A stretch of 64,000 nt of DNA, from assembly GCA_002212725.1 (NCBI GenBank), contig MTCR01000084.1, positions 18,819-82,818 of the forward strand, written 5' to 3'. Origin of the DNA: Sphingobacteriales bacterium TSM_CSM. GTDB lineage: Bacteria > Bacteroidota > Bacteroidia > Chitinophagales > UBA2359. Numbering within the stretch: the stretch's first letter is position 1; each line of letters begins with the position of its first letter. The translations under genes and the position numbers were made by a program. Positions 17,702 through 25,126 of this stretch are shown here, in pieces. The notes under the pieces were generated by a model. That model did not search any database, was not told the DNA's origin, and was given only the letters and a program-made list of their open reading frames with translations.

Positions 17702-17877
17702 TTCGCCAATTTTTCAAGTAGTTCTCGGTCTTCTGTCAAAATTGTGTTTAGGTTGAGTGAAAGACGCATTTTTTCCGCAGTAGTTTTTTCTACTTGGCGA
17801 AGGTACTGCAAAAGTTCTCCCAACACTTCGTTTGGCAACTTATTTACAATTTGTACTATTTCTTGTTTTGGTTCCAC
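17698..17877 (-). CDS. Small antitoxin partner of Doc
   Basis: Protein of 59 residues starting at GTG 17877; the frame upstream meets a TAG before any ATG, so GTG is the only usable start, with AGGTGGGA just before it. The protein is helical and acidic/amphipathic (LPNEVLGELLQYLRQVEK), like many small type II antitoxins. Its TGA stop overlaps the Doc ATG in the ATGA arrangement typical of antitoxin-toxin operons. It is neither a classical Phd nor an obvious AbrB protein; the DNA-binding part is short or missing. Function is inferred from length, order and overlap. Confidence 0.7.
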   Translation of the reverse strand: MEPKQEIVQIVNKLPNEVLGELLQYLRQVEKTTAEKMRLSLNLNTILTEDRELLEKLAK

Positions 17878-18022
17878 TTCCCACCTGATTATTTTGTTTT
17901 TCTATCTAACGTTACTTGGGGTTACTTGGTTCGTTTTGATGTTTTCTTTTTATGCTTGCGTGCCAACTTCTGATTTGCCGGCGATTCTGTTTTTATCTTT
18001 TAGTTTTGGGGTTTTTGGCGGT

Positions 18023-19645
18023 TTACTTCATTCGGTTCATGCGTATTTTGCGCCCTTTGTAGGTGCGTCCGTCTATGGCGCGTACCATTTGGTTGACAAT
18101 ACTTTGCTCTACTTCAACCACGCTGTGTATTGACCGCAGGTCAATATTTCCCAAAACATCTTTTTTAAGACCGCTCAGGTCTAAGATAAATTGCAGGAAA
18201 CTGGCTTTGTAAAACCCGTCTTTTGTGCCTAAGTTTACAAACAGCGGCGTATATTGGCGGTCGGCGCCAAAAGTGCGCCCTTTGGTATCGCGCCCGGTTT
18301 TTTTGTCTTTTCGTGTTTCGGTTCTTATGTTCAGGTCTTCGGCGTTTTCGTAGTAGCGCAAAAAACGGTCAAACTCAAGGGCTGCCAGGCGTTTCAGTAT
18401 TTCGGTTTTGCTCATGTTCGCTACTTTTTCTTCCAGCATGGGCACATAGGTTTCGTAATCGCCGTGGCTTATATCGGTTTGCAACATTCTGTCCATAAAA
18501 TGAAAAAACTGTTTCCGGCAAACGTCTTTACCGCCGGGTATTTCCAATTTATGAAAAGGCGCCTGCACAAAACGCTCGGCTTGTATAAGGCGGTTTTTAT
18601 CTTTTGGGCAAACAATAGACATACACACGCCGGTAAGTCCGGCCCGGCCGGTGCGTCCGCTGCGGTGGGTATATACTTCGGGGTCATCGGGCAGTTCATA
18701 GTTAATTACGTGGGTAATTCCCTGCACATCAATTCCGCGTGCGGCAACATCGGTGGCAATAAGCAGTTGCAGGCTTTTTTCTCTAAACTCCTGCATTACC
18801 TTGTCGCGTTGTGCCTGGCTAAGGTCGCCGTGCAGGGCATCAACATCATAGCCTTCGCGCACAAGGCGGGCGGTTATATCCTGCACATCGGCGCGGGTAC
18901 GGGCAAAAATAAGGGCGTACATACCCGGGTGAAAATCTATAAGGCGTTTAAGGGTTTCGTACCGGTGCTGATGAGAGGTGAGGTAATACTGGTGGTCAAT
19001 ATTTACATTGGCGGTGTTTATTTTACCAATGGTAATTTCCAACGGCTTGTGCATAAACTGCCGGCTTACCTGTTTTACTTCGGGGGGCATGGTGGCGCTG
19101 AACAGCCAGGTGCATTGCCGCTGCGGTGTGTGTTTAAGTACAAACTCAATGTCTTCTCTAAAGCCCATGTTCAGCATTTCATCGGCCTCGTCCAATACAA
19201 CGTATTGTATGTTTTGCAGGTTAATGGCCTGGCGTTCAATAAGGTCAATAAGCCGGCCGGGCGTGGCGGTTACCAATTGCACACCGGCTTTAATGTCTTT
19301 TATTTGGGTGTAAATAGGGGCGCCGCCATATACGGCAACGGTTTTAACCTGTGGTAAAAAACGGCTGAACTGTTCCAGGTCTTTTACAATTTGCATGCAC
19401 AACTCGCGGGTAGGGCAAATAATGAGCGCCTGCGGATAGCGCAAATCGGGGTTTACCATTTGCAGCAATGGCAACCCGAAGGCAGCCGTTTTTCCGGTTC
19501 CGGTTTGTGCCAGTCCTACCAAATCGCAATTGCCTTGCAACACAGCCGGAATAGTTTGTTCTTGTATGGGGGTAGGTTGGGTAAAGCCAAGCGCTTTTAC
19601 CGCCTTTAAAAGTGGCTCAGATAAGCCTAAATGGTCAAATGTCAT
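18023..19645 (-). CDS. DEAD-box ATP-dependent RNA helicase with DbpA-type RNA-binding domain
   Basis: Protein of 540 residues. Q motif near residues 20-28 (GFTQPTPIQ), Walker A AQTGTGKT at 46-53, DEAD at 152-155, SAT at 183-185 and the HRSGRTGRAG motif VI near 330 are all present. After the two RecA domains and a linker comes a C-terminal RRM-like domain (about 465-540, LFVNLGTKDGFYKASFLQFI onward) of the DbpA_RBD type. Such proteins unwind short RNA duplexes in ribosome assembly, mRNA decay or cold adaptation. On the minus strand TACCTTTG (plus 19667-19674) is a perfect -7 element, about 22 bp before the start. The choice among DeaD, CshA and DbpA names is left open. Confidence 0.95.
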   Translation of the reverse strand: MTFDHLGLSEPLLKAVKALGFTQPTPIQEQTIPAVLQGNCDLVGLAQTGTGKTAAFGLPLLQMVNPDLRYPQALIICPTRELCMQIVKDLEQFSRFLPQVKTVAVYGGAPIYTQIKDIKAGVQLVTATPGRLIDLIERQAINLQNIQYVVLDEADEMLNMGFREDIEFVLKHTPQRQCTWLFSATMPPEVKQVSRQFMHKPLEITIGKINTANVNIDHQYYLTSHQHRYETLKRLIDFHPGMYALIFARTRADVQDITARLVREGYDVDALHGDLSQAQRDKVMQEFREKSLQLLIATDVAARGIDVQGITHVINYELPDDPEVYTHRSGRTGRAGLTGVCMSIVCPKDKNRLIQAERFVQAPFHKLEIPGGKDVCRKQFFHFMDRMLQTDISHGDYETYVPMLEEKVANMSKTEILKRLAALEFDRFLRYYENAEDLNIRTETRKDKKTGRDTKGRTFGADRQYTPLFVNLGTKDGFYKASFLQFILDLSGLKKDVLGNIDLRSIHSVVEVEQSIVNQMVRAIDGRTYKGRKIRMNRMK

Positions 19646-19666
19646 TGTAATTAGTTAAAATTTTCG

Positions 19667-19674
19667 CAAAGGTA
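19667..19674 (-). promoter_or_regulatory. -7 element of the DEAD-box helicase gene
   Basis: Minus-strand TACCTTTG matches TAnnTTTG exactly and lies 22 bp before the helicase ATG, leaving a very short leader. No convincing -33 element is at the expected spacing. Confidence 0.5.
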
Positions 19675-19791
19675 CGCATATTTTGCCGCAATTTGGTTTT
19701 TTGCGCCATTGTTCTAAGGTTATGCCATAATTATTGGTCAATTTTTGATGCGGGCATGGGGTAGGGGTAGATGTTTGCCCGCCAAATACTG

Positions 19792-19799
19792 TATATTTG
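19792..19799 (+). promoter_or_regulatory. -7 element of the first DinB gene
   Basis: TATATTTG is a perfect TAnnTTTG element. Transcription would begin near 19806, leaving a leader of about 19 nt to ATG 19825 or 31 nt to ATG 19837. Confidence 0.5.
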
Positions 19800-19824
19800 C
19801 CTTTCTGTTTTGTGATTTACAAAA

Positions 19825-20301
19825 ATGCCTTATGTTATGAAAATGCACTTTACCTCTTTATACCAATACAACCATTGGGCAAACCGCCAAATTTTTGAGG
19901 CCATGCAGCAAACGGGCAACAACCTGCCACCCGATATTACCCTGCTTGCCTCGCATATTATAGAAGCCCAGGAAATATGGCTGCAAAGAATTGTGCCGGT
20001 AAGCAACCCCGTTTCCGGCGTGTGGGACCCCCTGCCGCTTGATGTGCTCATGCAGCGCGAGGCAGAAAACAGCGCCCTTTGGCTGCAATTTATAGCCGAC
20101 CAAAACCCCGATACCGACTGGTACCGCCCCATTACCTACACCAACACACAGGGCAAAGCATTCCGCAATCAATTGGCGCATGTTATGACCCACGTGGTAA
20201 ACCATGCCACCTACCACCGCGGGCAAATTAACATGCGGCTGCGGCAATTGGGTTTTACCCCCACTACAACCGATTTTATTGCCTATGCACGCCTGCTGTA
20301 A
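19825..20301 (+). CDS. DinB-family four-helix protein
   Basis: Protein of 158 residues (or 154 from Met 5 at 19837, which gives the usual DinB start MKMHFTSLYQYNHWANRQ). It shows the DinB/YfiT four-helix plan with conserved histidines: LASHIIEAQEIWLQR in helix 2 and HVMTHVVNHATYHRGQIN in helix 3, which together form the His3 metal site of this family. Members include metal-dependent thiol-S-transferases (bacillithiol, mycothiol) and many uncharacterised proteins. No partner gene is adjacent, so the substrate thiol is unknown. The family call is secure. Confidence 0.88.
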   Translation: MPYVMKMHFTSLYQYNHWANRQIFEAMQQTGNNLPPDITLLASHIIEAQEIWLQRIVPVSNPVSGVWDPLPLDVLMQREAENSALWLQFIADQNPDTDWYRPITYTNTQGKAFRNQLAHVMTHVVNHATYHRGQINMRLRQLGFTPTTTDFIAYARLL

Positions 20302-20378
20302 CCATTAGCGCCGCCTGCCTGCTGCCGGCTTGCAAACCCCGCGCCGTTTTTTTATCTCATCTTTAAACTTTTTAAACC

Positions 20379-21251
20379 ATGATACTTCGATATTTTTTGA
20401 TTATTGCCGCACTTTTTACCACACTTGTTTTTGCCGCCATGACCGATAAAGCCGCCTACCGCATTTTTAACAAAGAGGGTAAACCCGATGAGTACAATAG
20501 CTTGCTGAAAGCTGCCCAAAATGCCGATGTTGTACTGTTTGGCGAGTTGCACAACAACCCCATTGCCCATTGGCTGCAATTAGAACTTACCCAAGACCTG
20601 TACCAAACCGCCAAAAACAACCTGGTTTTGGGTGCCGAAATGTTTGAAGCCGATAACCAATTGCTGCTTACCGAGTACCTTGCCGGACAAATAAGCCAAA
20701 AAAGTTTTGAAGACGAAGCCCGCCTGTGGAAAAACTATGCCACCGATTATAAACCATTAGTAGAATTTGCCAAAACAAACGGGTTGCCCTTTATTGCCAC
20801 CAATATACCCCGAAGGTATGCTTCGGCAGTTTTTAAGGGCGGAACCGAAGCGCTCGACTCTTTAAGTCCCGAAGCACAACGGTATATTGTCCCTCTGCCC
20901 ATTTCCATAGATTTAACCCTGCCCGGCTACCAGGCTATGCTTGAAATGGGCGCACACAGCGGCGGAAACCCCCAAAACATGCCCAAAGCGCAGGCGGTAA
21001 AAGATGCAACCATGGCCCATTTTATACTTAAAAACCTGCAAAAAGGCAAACAGTTTATTCATTACAACGGAGCTTACCACTCCAACAACTACGAGGGCAT
21101 TGTTTGGTATTTGAAAAAACAAAACCCCAAACTCAACATACTTACCATTTCTTTTGCCGAACAGCAAAACCTGCAGCAGTTAGACGAAGAAAGTAAAAAC
21201 CTGGCCGATTTTATTATTTGCACTCCCGAAAACATGACCAAAACCCATTAA
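20379..21251 (+). CDS. ChaN-like (PF04187) exported protein
   Basis: Protein of 290 residues with an N-terminal hydrophobic signal (MILRYFLIIAALFTTLVFAA) but no lipobox Cys, unlike ChaN lipoproteins. The core matches the ChaN/DUF399 family: VVLFGELHNN with the conserved Glu and His, LVLGAEMFEADNQ, FIATNIPRRYA, and late IHYNGAYHSNN. In Campylobacter ChaN binds two cofacial haems through a Tyr and a His; several related proteins are linked to iron uptake. No haem-transport genes lie nearby. The Cys near the C terminus is isolated. Family placement is firm, haem binding is inference. Confidence 0.85.
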   Translation: MILRYFLIIAALFTTLVFAAMTDKAAYRIFNKEGKPDEYNSLLKAAQNADVVLFGELHNNPIAHWLQLELTQDLYQTAKNNLVLGAEMFEADNQLLLTEYLAGQISQKSFEDEARLWKNYATDYKPLVEFAKTNGLPFIATNIPRRYASAVFKGGTEALDSLSPEAQRYIVPLPISIDLTLPGYQAMLEMGAHSGGNPQNMPKAQAVKDATMAHFILKNLQKGKQFIHYNGAYHSNNYEGIVWYLKKQNPKLNILTISFAEQQNLQQLDEESKNLADFIICTPENMTKTH

Positions 21252-21299
21252 CCCTATGTATGGGGCGTAAATGGGCTTAACCGGCAGCCAATACCCGTT

Positions 21300-22265
21300 C
21301 TACAGATACCTGAGTTTACCCCTGAAATCTTCCAATCGGGTGTACCCTTTTTGCTGCATAATTGTTTGCAGTTCATAGGCAATGCGGGCAAAAACCGGCA
21401 TATCTTCGCGCATGAGTTGTGTGCCAATTTGTACGGCAACAGCGCCGCATAAAATATGCTCAAAGGCATCTTGCCCGGTTTTAACCCCGCCGCAACCTAT
21501 AACCCCAATTTCGGGCCGCAACAGGCGGTAAAACGCATGTACATTGGCTAAAGCTGTCGGTTTTACATAATCTCCCCCCAAGCCGCCAAAGCCGTTTTTA
21601 GGTTTAATAACCACCGTTTCGGTATGGGCATCAATAACCAGGCCGTTGCCCACGCTGTTTATGCAAGTAACAAAGGCAAGCGGATAACGGTTAAGAATTG
21701 CAGCCATTTGTTCAAAATGAACAATATCAAAATAAGGCGGCAGTTTTACCCCCAACGGCTGCTTTGCCAAGGGGCAAACAGCATCTAACACATGCTGCAC
21801 TTGCTCAAAATCGTAACCCGTTTGCGGCTTACCCGGCAAATTGGGGCACGACAGGTTTAGCTCTATGGCATCTATACCCGCCGCCTCATTATAAAAACCA
21901 ATTAAAGACACGTTCTCCTCCAAACTTAACCCCGATACCGATACTATATATGGCTTGCCGCTTTGCAGCGCTGCATGTACCTGCGCATGCTGCCCATAAA
22001 ACTCATGCCCCAAATTAGGCAGCCCCATAGAGTTAATGCTGCCCAGTGTAGTTTCGTAATAGCGCGGCGCCGGGTTGCCCTCTCTGAATTGCATGGTGCT
22101 GCTTTTTGACAGTACCGCACCCGCCCCGCTTTGAGCAAGCGCCAGCAGGTCTTGCGCTGTGGTACAGCGCGCTCCCGATGCATTGTATAAACAAACCGGC
22201 AACGCCACCCTGCCAATTTGTGTGCTTAAAGAAACCGTTGTGCTGTTTTCCATACCTACCGGCAA
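21300..22265 (-). CDS. pyrD: Dihydroorotate dehydrogenase, class 1A type
   Basis: Protein of 321 residues. The active-site base is Cys140 in NLSCPNLPGKPQ, the mark of class 1 enzymes (class 2 uses Ser), and the absence of an N-terminal membrane segment and the general pattern fit class 1A, which uses fumarate as electron acceptor in the cytosol. FMN contacts NSVGNGLV and IGCGGVKTG are present. It oxidises dihydroorotate to orotate. TATCTTTG on the minus strand (plus 22263-22270) overlaps the first codons, so Met 5 (22253) may be the true start with almost no leader. The fused UMP synthase 2.9 kb away takes the next two pathway steps. Confidence 0.87.
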   Translation of the reverse strand: MPVGMENSTTVSLSTQIGRVALPVCLYNASGARCTTAQDLLALAQSGAGAVLSKSSTMQFREGNPAPRYYETTLGSINSMGLPNLGHEFYGQHAQVHAALQSGKPYIVSVSGLSLEENVSLIGFYNEAAGIDAIELNLSCPNLPGKPQTGYDFEQVQHVLDAVCPLAKQPLGVKLPPYFDIVHFEQMAAILNRYPLAFVTCINSVGNGLVIDAHTETVVIKPKNGFGGLGGDYVKPTALANVHAFYRLLRPEIGVIGCGGVKTGQDAFEHILCGAVAVQIGTQLMREDMPVFARIAYELQTIMQQKGYTRLEDFRGKLRYL

Positions 22266-22408
22266 AGATAGGGTAAAACCGCTAAATATTGCGCTGCAAA
22301 ACAGTATTGCTATAGTTAAATATGCCTGCTGCCCTGCCTGCTTGCCTGTACCCGTTTACCCAAACATTTACCCCCGCACTCCAACCGATTAAGCAAAAAA
22401 CGGCAATA

Positions 22409-22637
22409 TTTAACCGTTTGGTTAAAGTATTTAACAATTTGCTTAAAATATTTAACCGTTTGGTTAAAAGTTTAACTGTTTTATTAAATAATTCAACTTA
22501 ATTGTTAAAATATTTAACATTTTAATTAAAATATTTAACCAGAATGTTGAAATATTAACCTGTTTTCTAAAAATTTTAACTATTTAATTTAAAGGTTCAA
22601 CAACTTTATTAAAACATTTAACGTTTTTGTTAAAAAA
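22409..22637. repeat. Tandem array of about eleven 21-bp palindromic units
   Basis: The AT-rich region divides into eleven consecutive units of 20-21 bp. Each begins TTTAAC (or TTCAAC or TTAACC) and most end in TTAAAATA or similar. Units start at 22409, 22430, 22451, 22471, 22492, 22513, 22534, 22555, 22575, 22596 and 22617. Inside many units TTTAAC and GTTAAA face each other as an imperfect inverted repeat; the first and third units are identical over 18 bp as TTTAACC-GTTT-GGTTAAA. The period equals two helical turns, so all sites face the same side of the DNA. There are no unique spacers, so it is not a CRISPR array. Confidence 0.8.
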
Positions 22638-22662
22638 CCAACTCTATGCCTTGTTTTTTGGT

Positions 22663-22830
22663 AACTGTTTAGGTACTATCTGTAAATCATGGCATTTTCT
22701 CTTGTTCCTTACTGATTTGAAGCATTGACCAAAGAGAAAAAAAAACATTGCGGAACTTTGCGCAAAACTTTGCGTTCTTTGCGGTAAAATGAAAGGAATT
22801 CAGTTAAGAACAGCGCCAACAAAGGTTCAA
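22663..22830 (-). repeat. Dispersed repeat, copy B (inverted)
   Basis: The reverse complement matches copy A (17028-17192) over almost its full length, with an additional 12-bp CGCAAAG-containing duplication. It directly precedes the broken hydrolase gene. Copy C at 24825-24965 has the same orientation. Confidence 0.8.
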
Positions 22831-22863
22831 CTTAAATAAGTACAAATAAATTTCAGAAACGCA

Positions 22864-23717
22864 ATGACCAATCACACCAATATTAAAATACCCTGTGCAG
22901 GCAGCCTTGAAGTAGCTGCAACAATTTTTATTCCCCAGAATTTAAAAGGTGCAATCATGATAGCCCCGGCAACCGGCATAAAAAGGCAGTTTTATTTCTC
23001 ATTTGCCAGCTTTCTTGCACATAATGGTTACGGGGTAATAACATATGACAACCAAGGAATAGGCGACTCGCTAAACGGCAATCTCAAACAATCAAACGCA
23101 GATTTAATCAGTTGGGGGCAAAAAGACATGACCTGTGTTTTTGATGAGTTAAAGACGCATTTTCCACATACAAAATACCATGTTATAGGGCATAGCGCAG
23201 GGGGGCAGTTGTTGGGTTTAATGAACGGCGCAACCGAAGTGGCTTCTGTGTTTAACTTTGCCTGTTCATCGGGTAGCCTGAAAAACATGAAGTATCCATT
23301 TAAATTTACCGCCCTTTTTTTCATGAATGCTTTTATTCCCGTTAATAATTTGCTTTTGGGCTTTACCAATGCTACATGGATTGGCATGGCGAACCATTGC
23401 CCAAAAGTGTGCCATAACAATGGGCAGCGTGGTGCAATAAAACAGGTTATATAAAAAGCTACCCGTATGCAAATTCAATAACACATTATAACTACAACCT
23501 GAAATACCCGTTAATGTGGGTAAACGCTACCGATGACGAAATGGCCAACTACAAAAATGTAGAAGATATGCTGCGGGTTTACCCAAATTTACAGAGTAAA
23601 GGGCTTGCCCTTAAACCGGCAGTTATGCATTAAGAGAAACAGGACACATGGAGTTTTTGAGCAAGCAAAACAAAAGCCTTTGGACATTAGCAGAGATTGG
23701 TTTAAACAACAATAAAA
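22864..23717 (+). pseudogene. Alpha/beta hydrolase broken by two frameshifts and a stop
   Basis: The first 170 codons encode a clean alpha/beta hydrolase start (VITYDNQGIGDS, nucleophile elbow GHSAGG). Near 23385-23391 the frame is lost by what looks like deletion of one G; in the new frame MGEPLPKSVP is followed by TAA at 23415-23417, then by QWAAWCNKTGYIKSYPYAN and a further 60 conserved-looking codons. A second shift, apparently loss of one T near 23630, leads to RETGHMEF with the catalytic His. So the gene once reached about 280 residues and is now dead, unless two indels and a stop are sequencing errors. The 196-residue first open frame should not be taken as a whole protein. Confidence 0.8.
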
Positions 23718-24202
23718 ATGCCCGAAAAAACACCTTGAGCAAACCCGTTTCGCTAAATAGTAGCGCTCTTTTTGCCATTTACCTTAAAAAAACCAAAGCA
23801 ATACTGCTCTTTACGGTGCAAGTTTGAAAATAGAACCGGCAAAAAGTTGCAAAAATTTGAAAAATATTTGTCAAACCGGAACAGGTGCTTTAAATTTGTA
23901 CCGAAAACAAATTTAATCTCATTTCATATAACGTCTTCAATCATTTTTCTGCCTCATTGTCCAAATGAAGGTAAACAGGCATTCTCTTCCTGCACAACGG
24001 CGAGGTGGAACGGGTGAGGCAATTCACTTTTGTTAAGTACTGCAACAGGATACAACCACTTAAGAGCAGCCGCACCACACAACAGTCAAAAACCCTTTAC
24101 GAAGTTGCTGTTGGAAAAAACAAACAACAAACGTGTTCAAATAGCACAACAAGTTTATATGAGGCACATTGTATTCAGGAAACAGTAAAAACTACTATCG
24201 CC
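23718..24202. other. Gene-free stretch between hydrolase relic and DinB gene
   Basis: About 485 bp with no convincing gene on either strand. The frame that leads into the DinB gene stays open upstream to 24005, but that part has no DinB similarity and an unlike composition, so it is treated as untranslated. Confidence 0.5.
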
Positions 24203-24745
24203 ATGATAAGTTCACTAAAACCAGCGTTTGACAAGCTTGAAAAGCAATTAGATGATTTACTGCAAACGGTGAAACCACTTAGTAGCGAGCAACAAAATTT
24301 TAAGCCCGACGCACACACATGGAGCATACTCCAAGTTTTCAGGCACATGATGCAGTCTGAAGGACAAATTATTAAATATCTGCAAAAAAAGATTTTGGGA
24401 GTGGCAACTACCAGAAAAGCAAGCATAAGAGCTTTTTTCCGGTCAGCGCTTTTGAATTTAGCCATGCGCCTGCCAATTAAATATAAAGTACCCAATGTAA
24501 TCATGGTTGATTTTGAAGAAAAATATGATTTTGGGCAATTGTCGGCCGATTGGAAATTATTGCGAAAGGAGATAAGGGATTTTCTGGAAAACATTGACGA
24601 GCAAACCTCTCAAAAAGAAATCTTTCGGCATCCGGTGGTAGGGCGTATGAGCCTTTTGCAAGGGCTTACTTTTATGCAAGAGCACTTAGAAAGGCATACC
24701 AGGCAGGTTGAAGGCATTATGCAGCATGCTGATTTTCCTAAATAA
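24203..24745 (+). CDS. DinB-family protein (second copy)
   Basis: An in-frame Met at 24203 starts a normal DinB_2-like protein of 180 residues, MISSLKPAFDKLEKQLDDLL; the 66 codons before it have no family similarity. Helix 2 carries HTWSILQVFRHMMQSEGQII and the C-terminal helix LQGLTFMQEHLERHTRQV, giving the conserved histidines of the metal site. It differs strongly from the DinB protein 4.4 kb upstream. It sits between repeat copies B and C, which have the same orientation, together with a broken hydrolase, so this segment could have arrived or been rearranged as a unit. Confidence 0.82.
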   Translation: MISSLKPAFDKLEKQLDDLLQTVKPLSSEQQNFKPDAHTWSILQVFRHMMQSEGQIIKYLQKKILGVATTRKASIRAFFRSALLNLAMRLPIKYKVPNVIMVDFEEKYDFGQLSADWKLLRKEIRDFLENIDEQTSQKEIFRHPVVGRMSLLQGLTFMQEHLERHTRQVEGIMQHADFPK

Positions 24746-24824
24746 AGGCTCTTACGGAGCAATGTATTTAAATATTATAAATGCTTGTTGCCGGCAAAGC
24801 TTTAAGAAGCCGTACAAAAAGTGA

Positions 24825-24965
24825 AATTAGCACATCTTCACTTGCAGTTGAGTGCTAATTCCTTTGCGAGCTTTGCGAAAAACCTTGCGAATTTTGCGGG
24901 TAAAATGAAAGGAATTTAGGTAAGAACATCACCAACAAAGGTACAATCTAAATAAGTGCCATCAA
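24825..24965 (-). repeat. Dispersed repeat, copy C (partial)
   Basis: Its reverse complement shares TTCCTTTCATTTTA with copies A and B, followed by a diverged CGCAAAG region and a tail (CTCGCAAAGGAATTAGC) that matches 17268-17284 next to copy A. It also shares the TTTGTTGG and CTTATTTA words found at the outer end of copy B. Confidence 0.7.
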
Positions 24966-25091
24966 ACTAAGGTAACACCCAATATAACAGAAAGGCAAGC
25001 AAAAACGGCCAAAGGCATATATGCAATTACAAGGGCAATAAACCGGCAGGAGGGGGTAAAATAAAAAAGCCGCTTTTTACCCGATTTTTAC

Positions 25092-25099
25092 TACATTTG
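25092..25099 (+). promoter_or_regulatory. -7 element of the pyrEF fusion gene
   Basis: TACATTTG matches TAnnTTTG exactly, 27 bp before the ATG at 25127. A start of transcription near 25106 leaves a 20-nt leader and supports that ATG over upstream in-frame codons. Confidence 0.6.
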
Positions 25100-25126
25100 C
25101 GGTCAAACCAAGGCAAGTACCCCTTT

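Larger units (their letters stand above)
22266..22863. other. 598-bp gene-free region with a tandem array and repeat copy B
   Basis: No gene is seen. It contains the 21-bp array at 22409-22637 and the inverted dispersed repeat copy B at 22663-22830, with a short mixed-composition stretch before them. It separates pyrD from a decayed hydrolase gene and is one of the least gene-like parts of the window. Confidence 0.8.
24746..25126. other. Gene-free region with repeat copy C and the pyrEF promoter
   Basis: No gene. The middle (24825-24965) is dispersed repeat copy C, and the end holds the pyrEF -7 element. Nothing else is recognisable. Confidence 0.7.

Noticed and set aside
18254..19357. Long open frame on the plus strand opposite the helicase
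   Set aside because: Antisense shadow of the well-supported DEAD-box gene; its protein has no family features and a biased composition.
22409..22637. CRISPR array
   Set aside because: Units follow each other without unique spacers, and no cas gene is in the window.
23772..24202. Protein-coding continuation upstream of the second DinB gene
   Set aside because: The frames there lack family similarity and have unlike composition; the DinB start at 24203 is the family-typical one.
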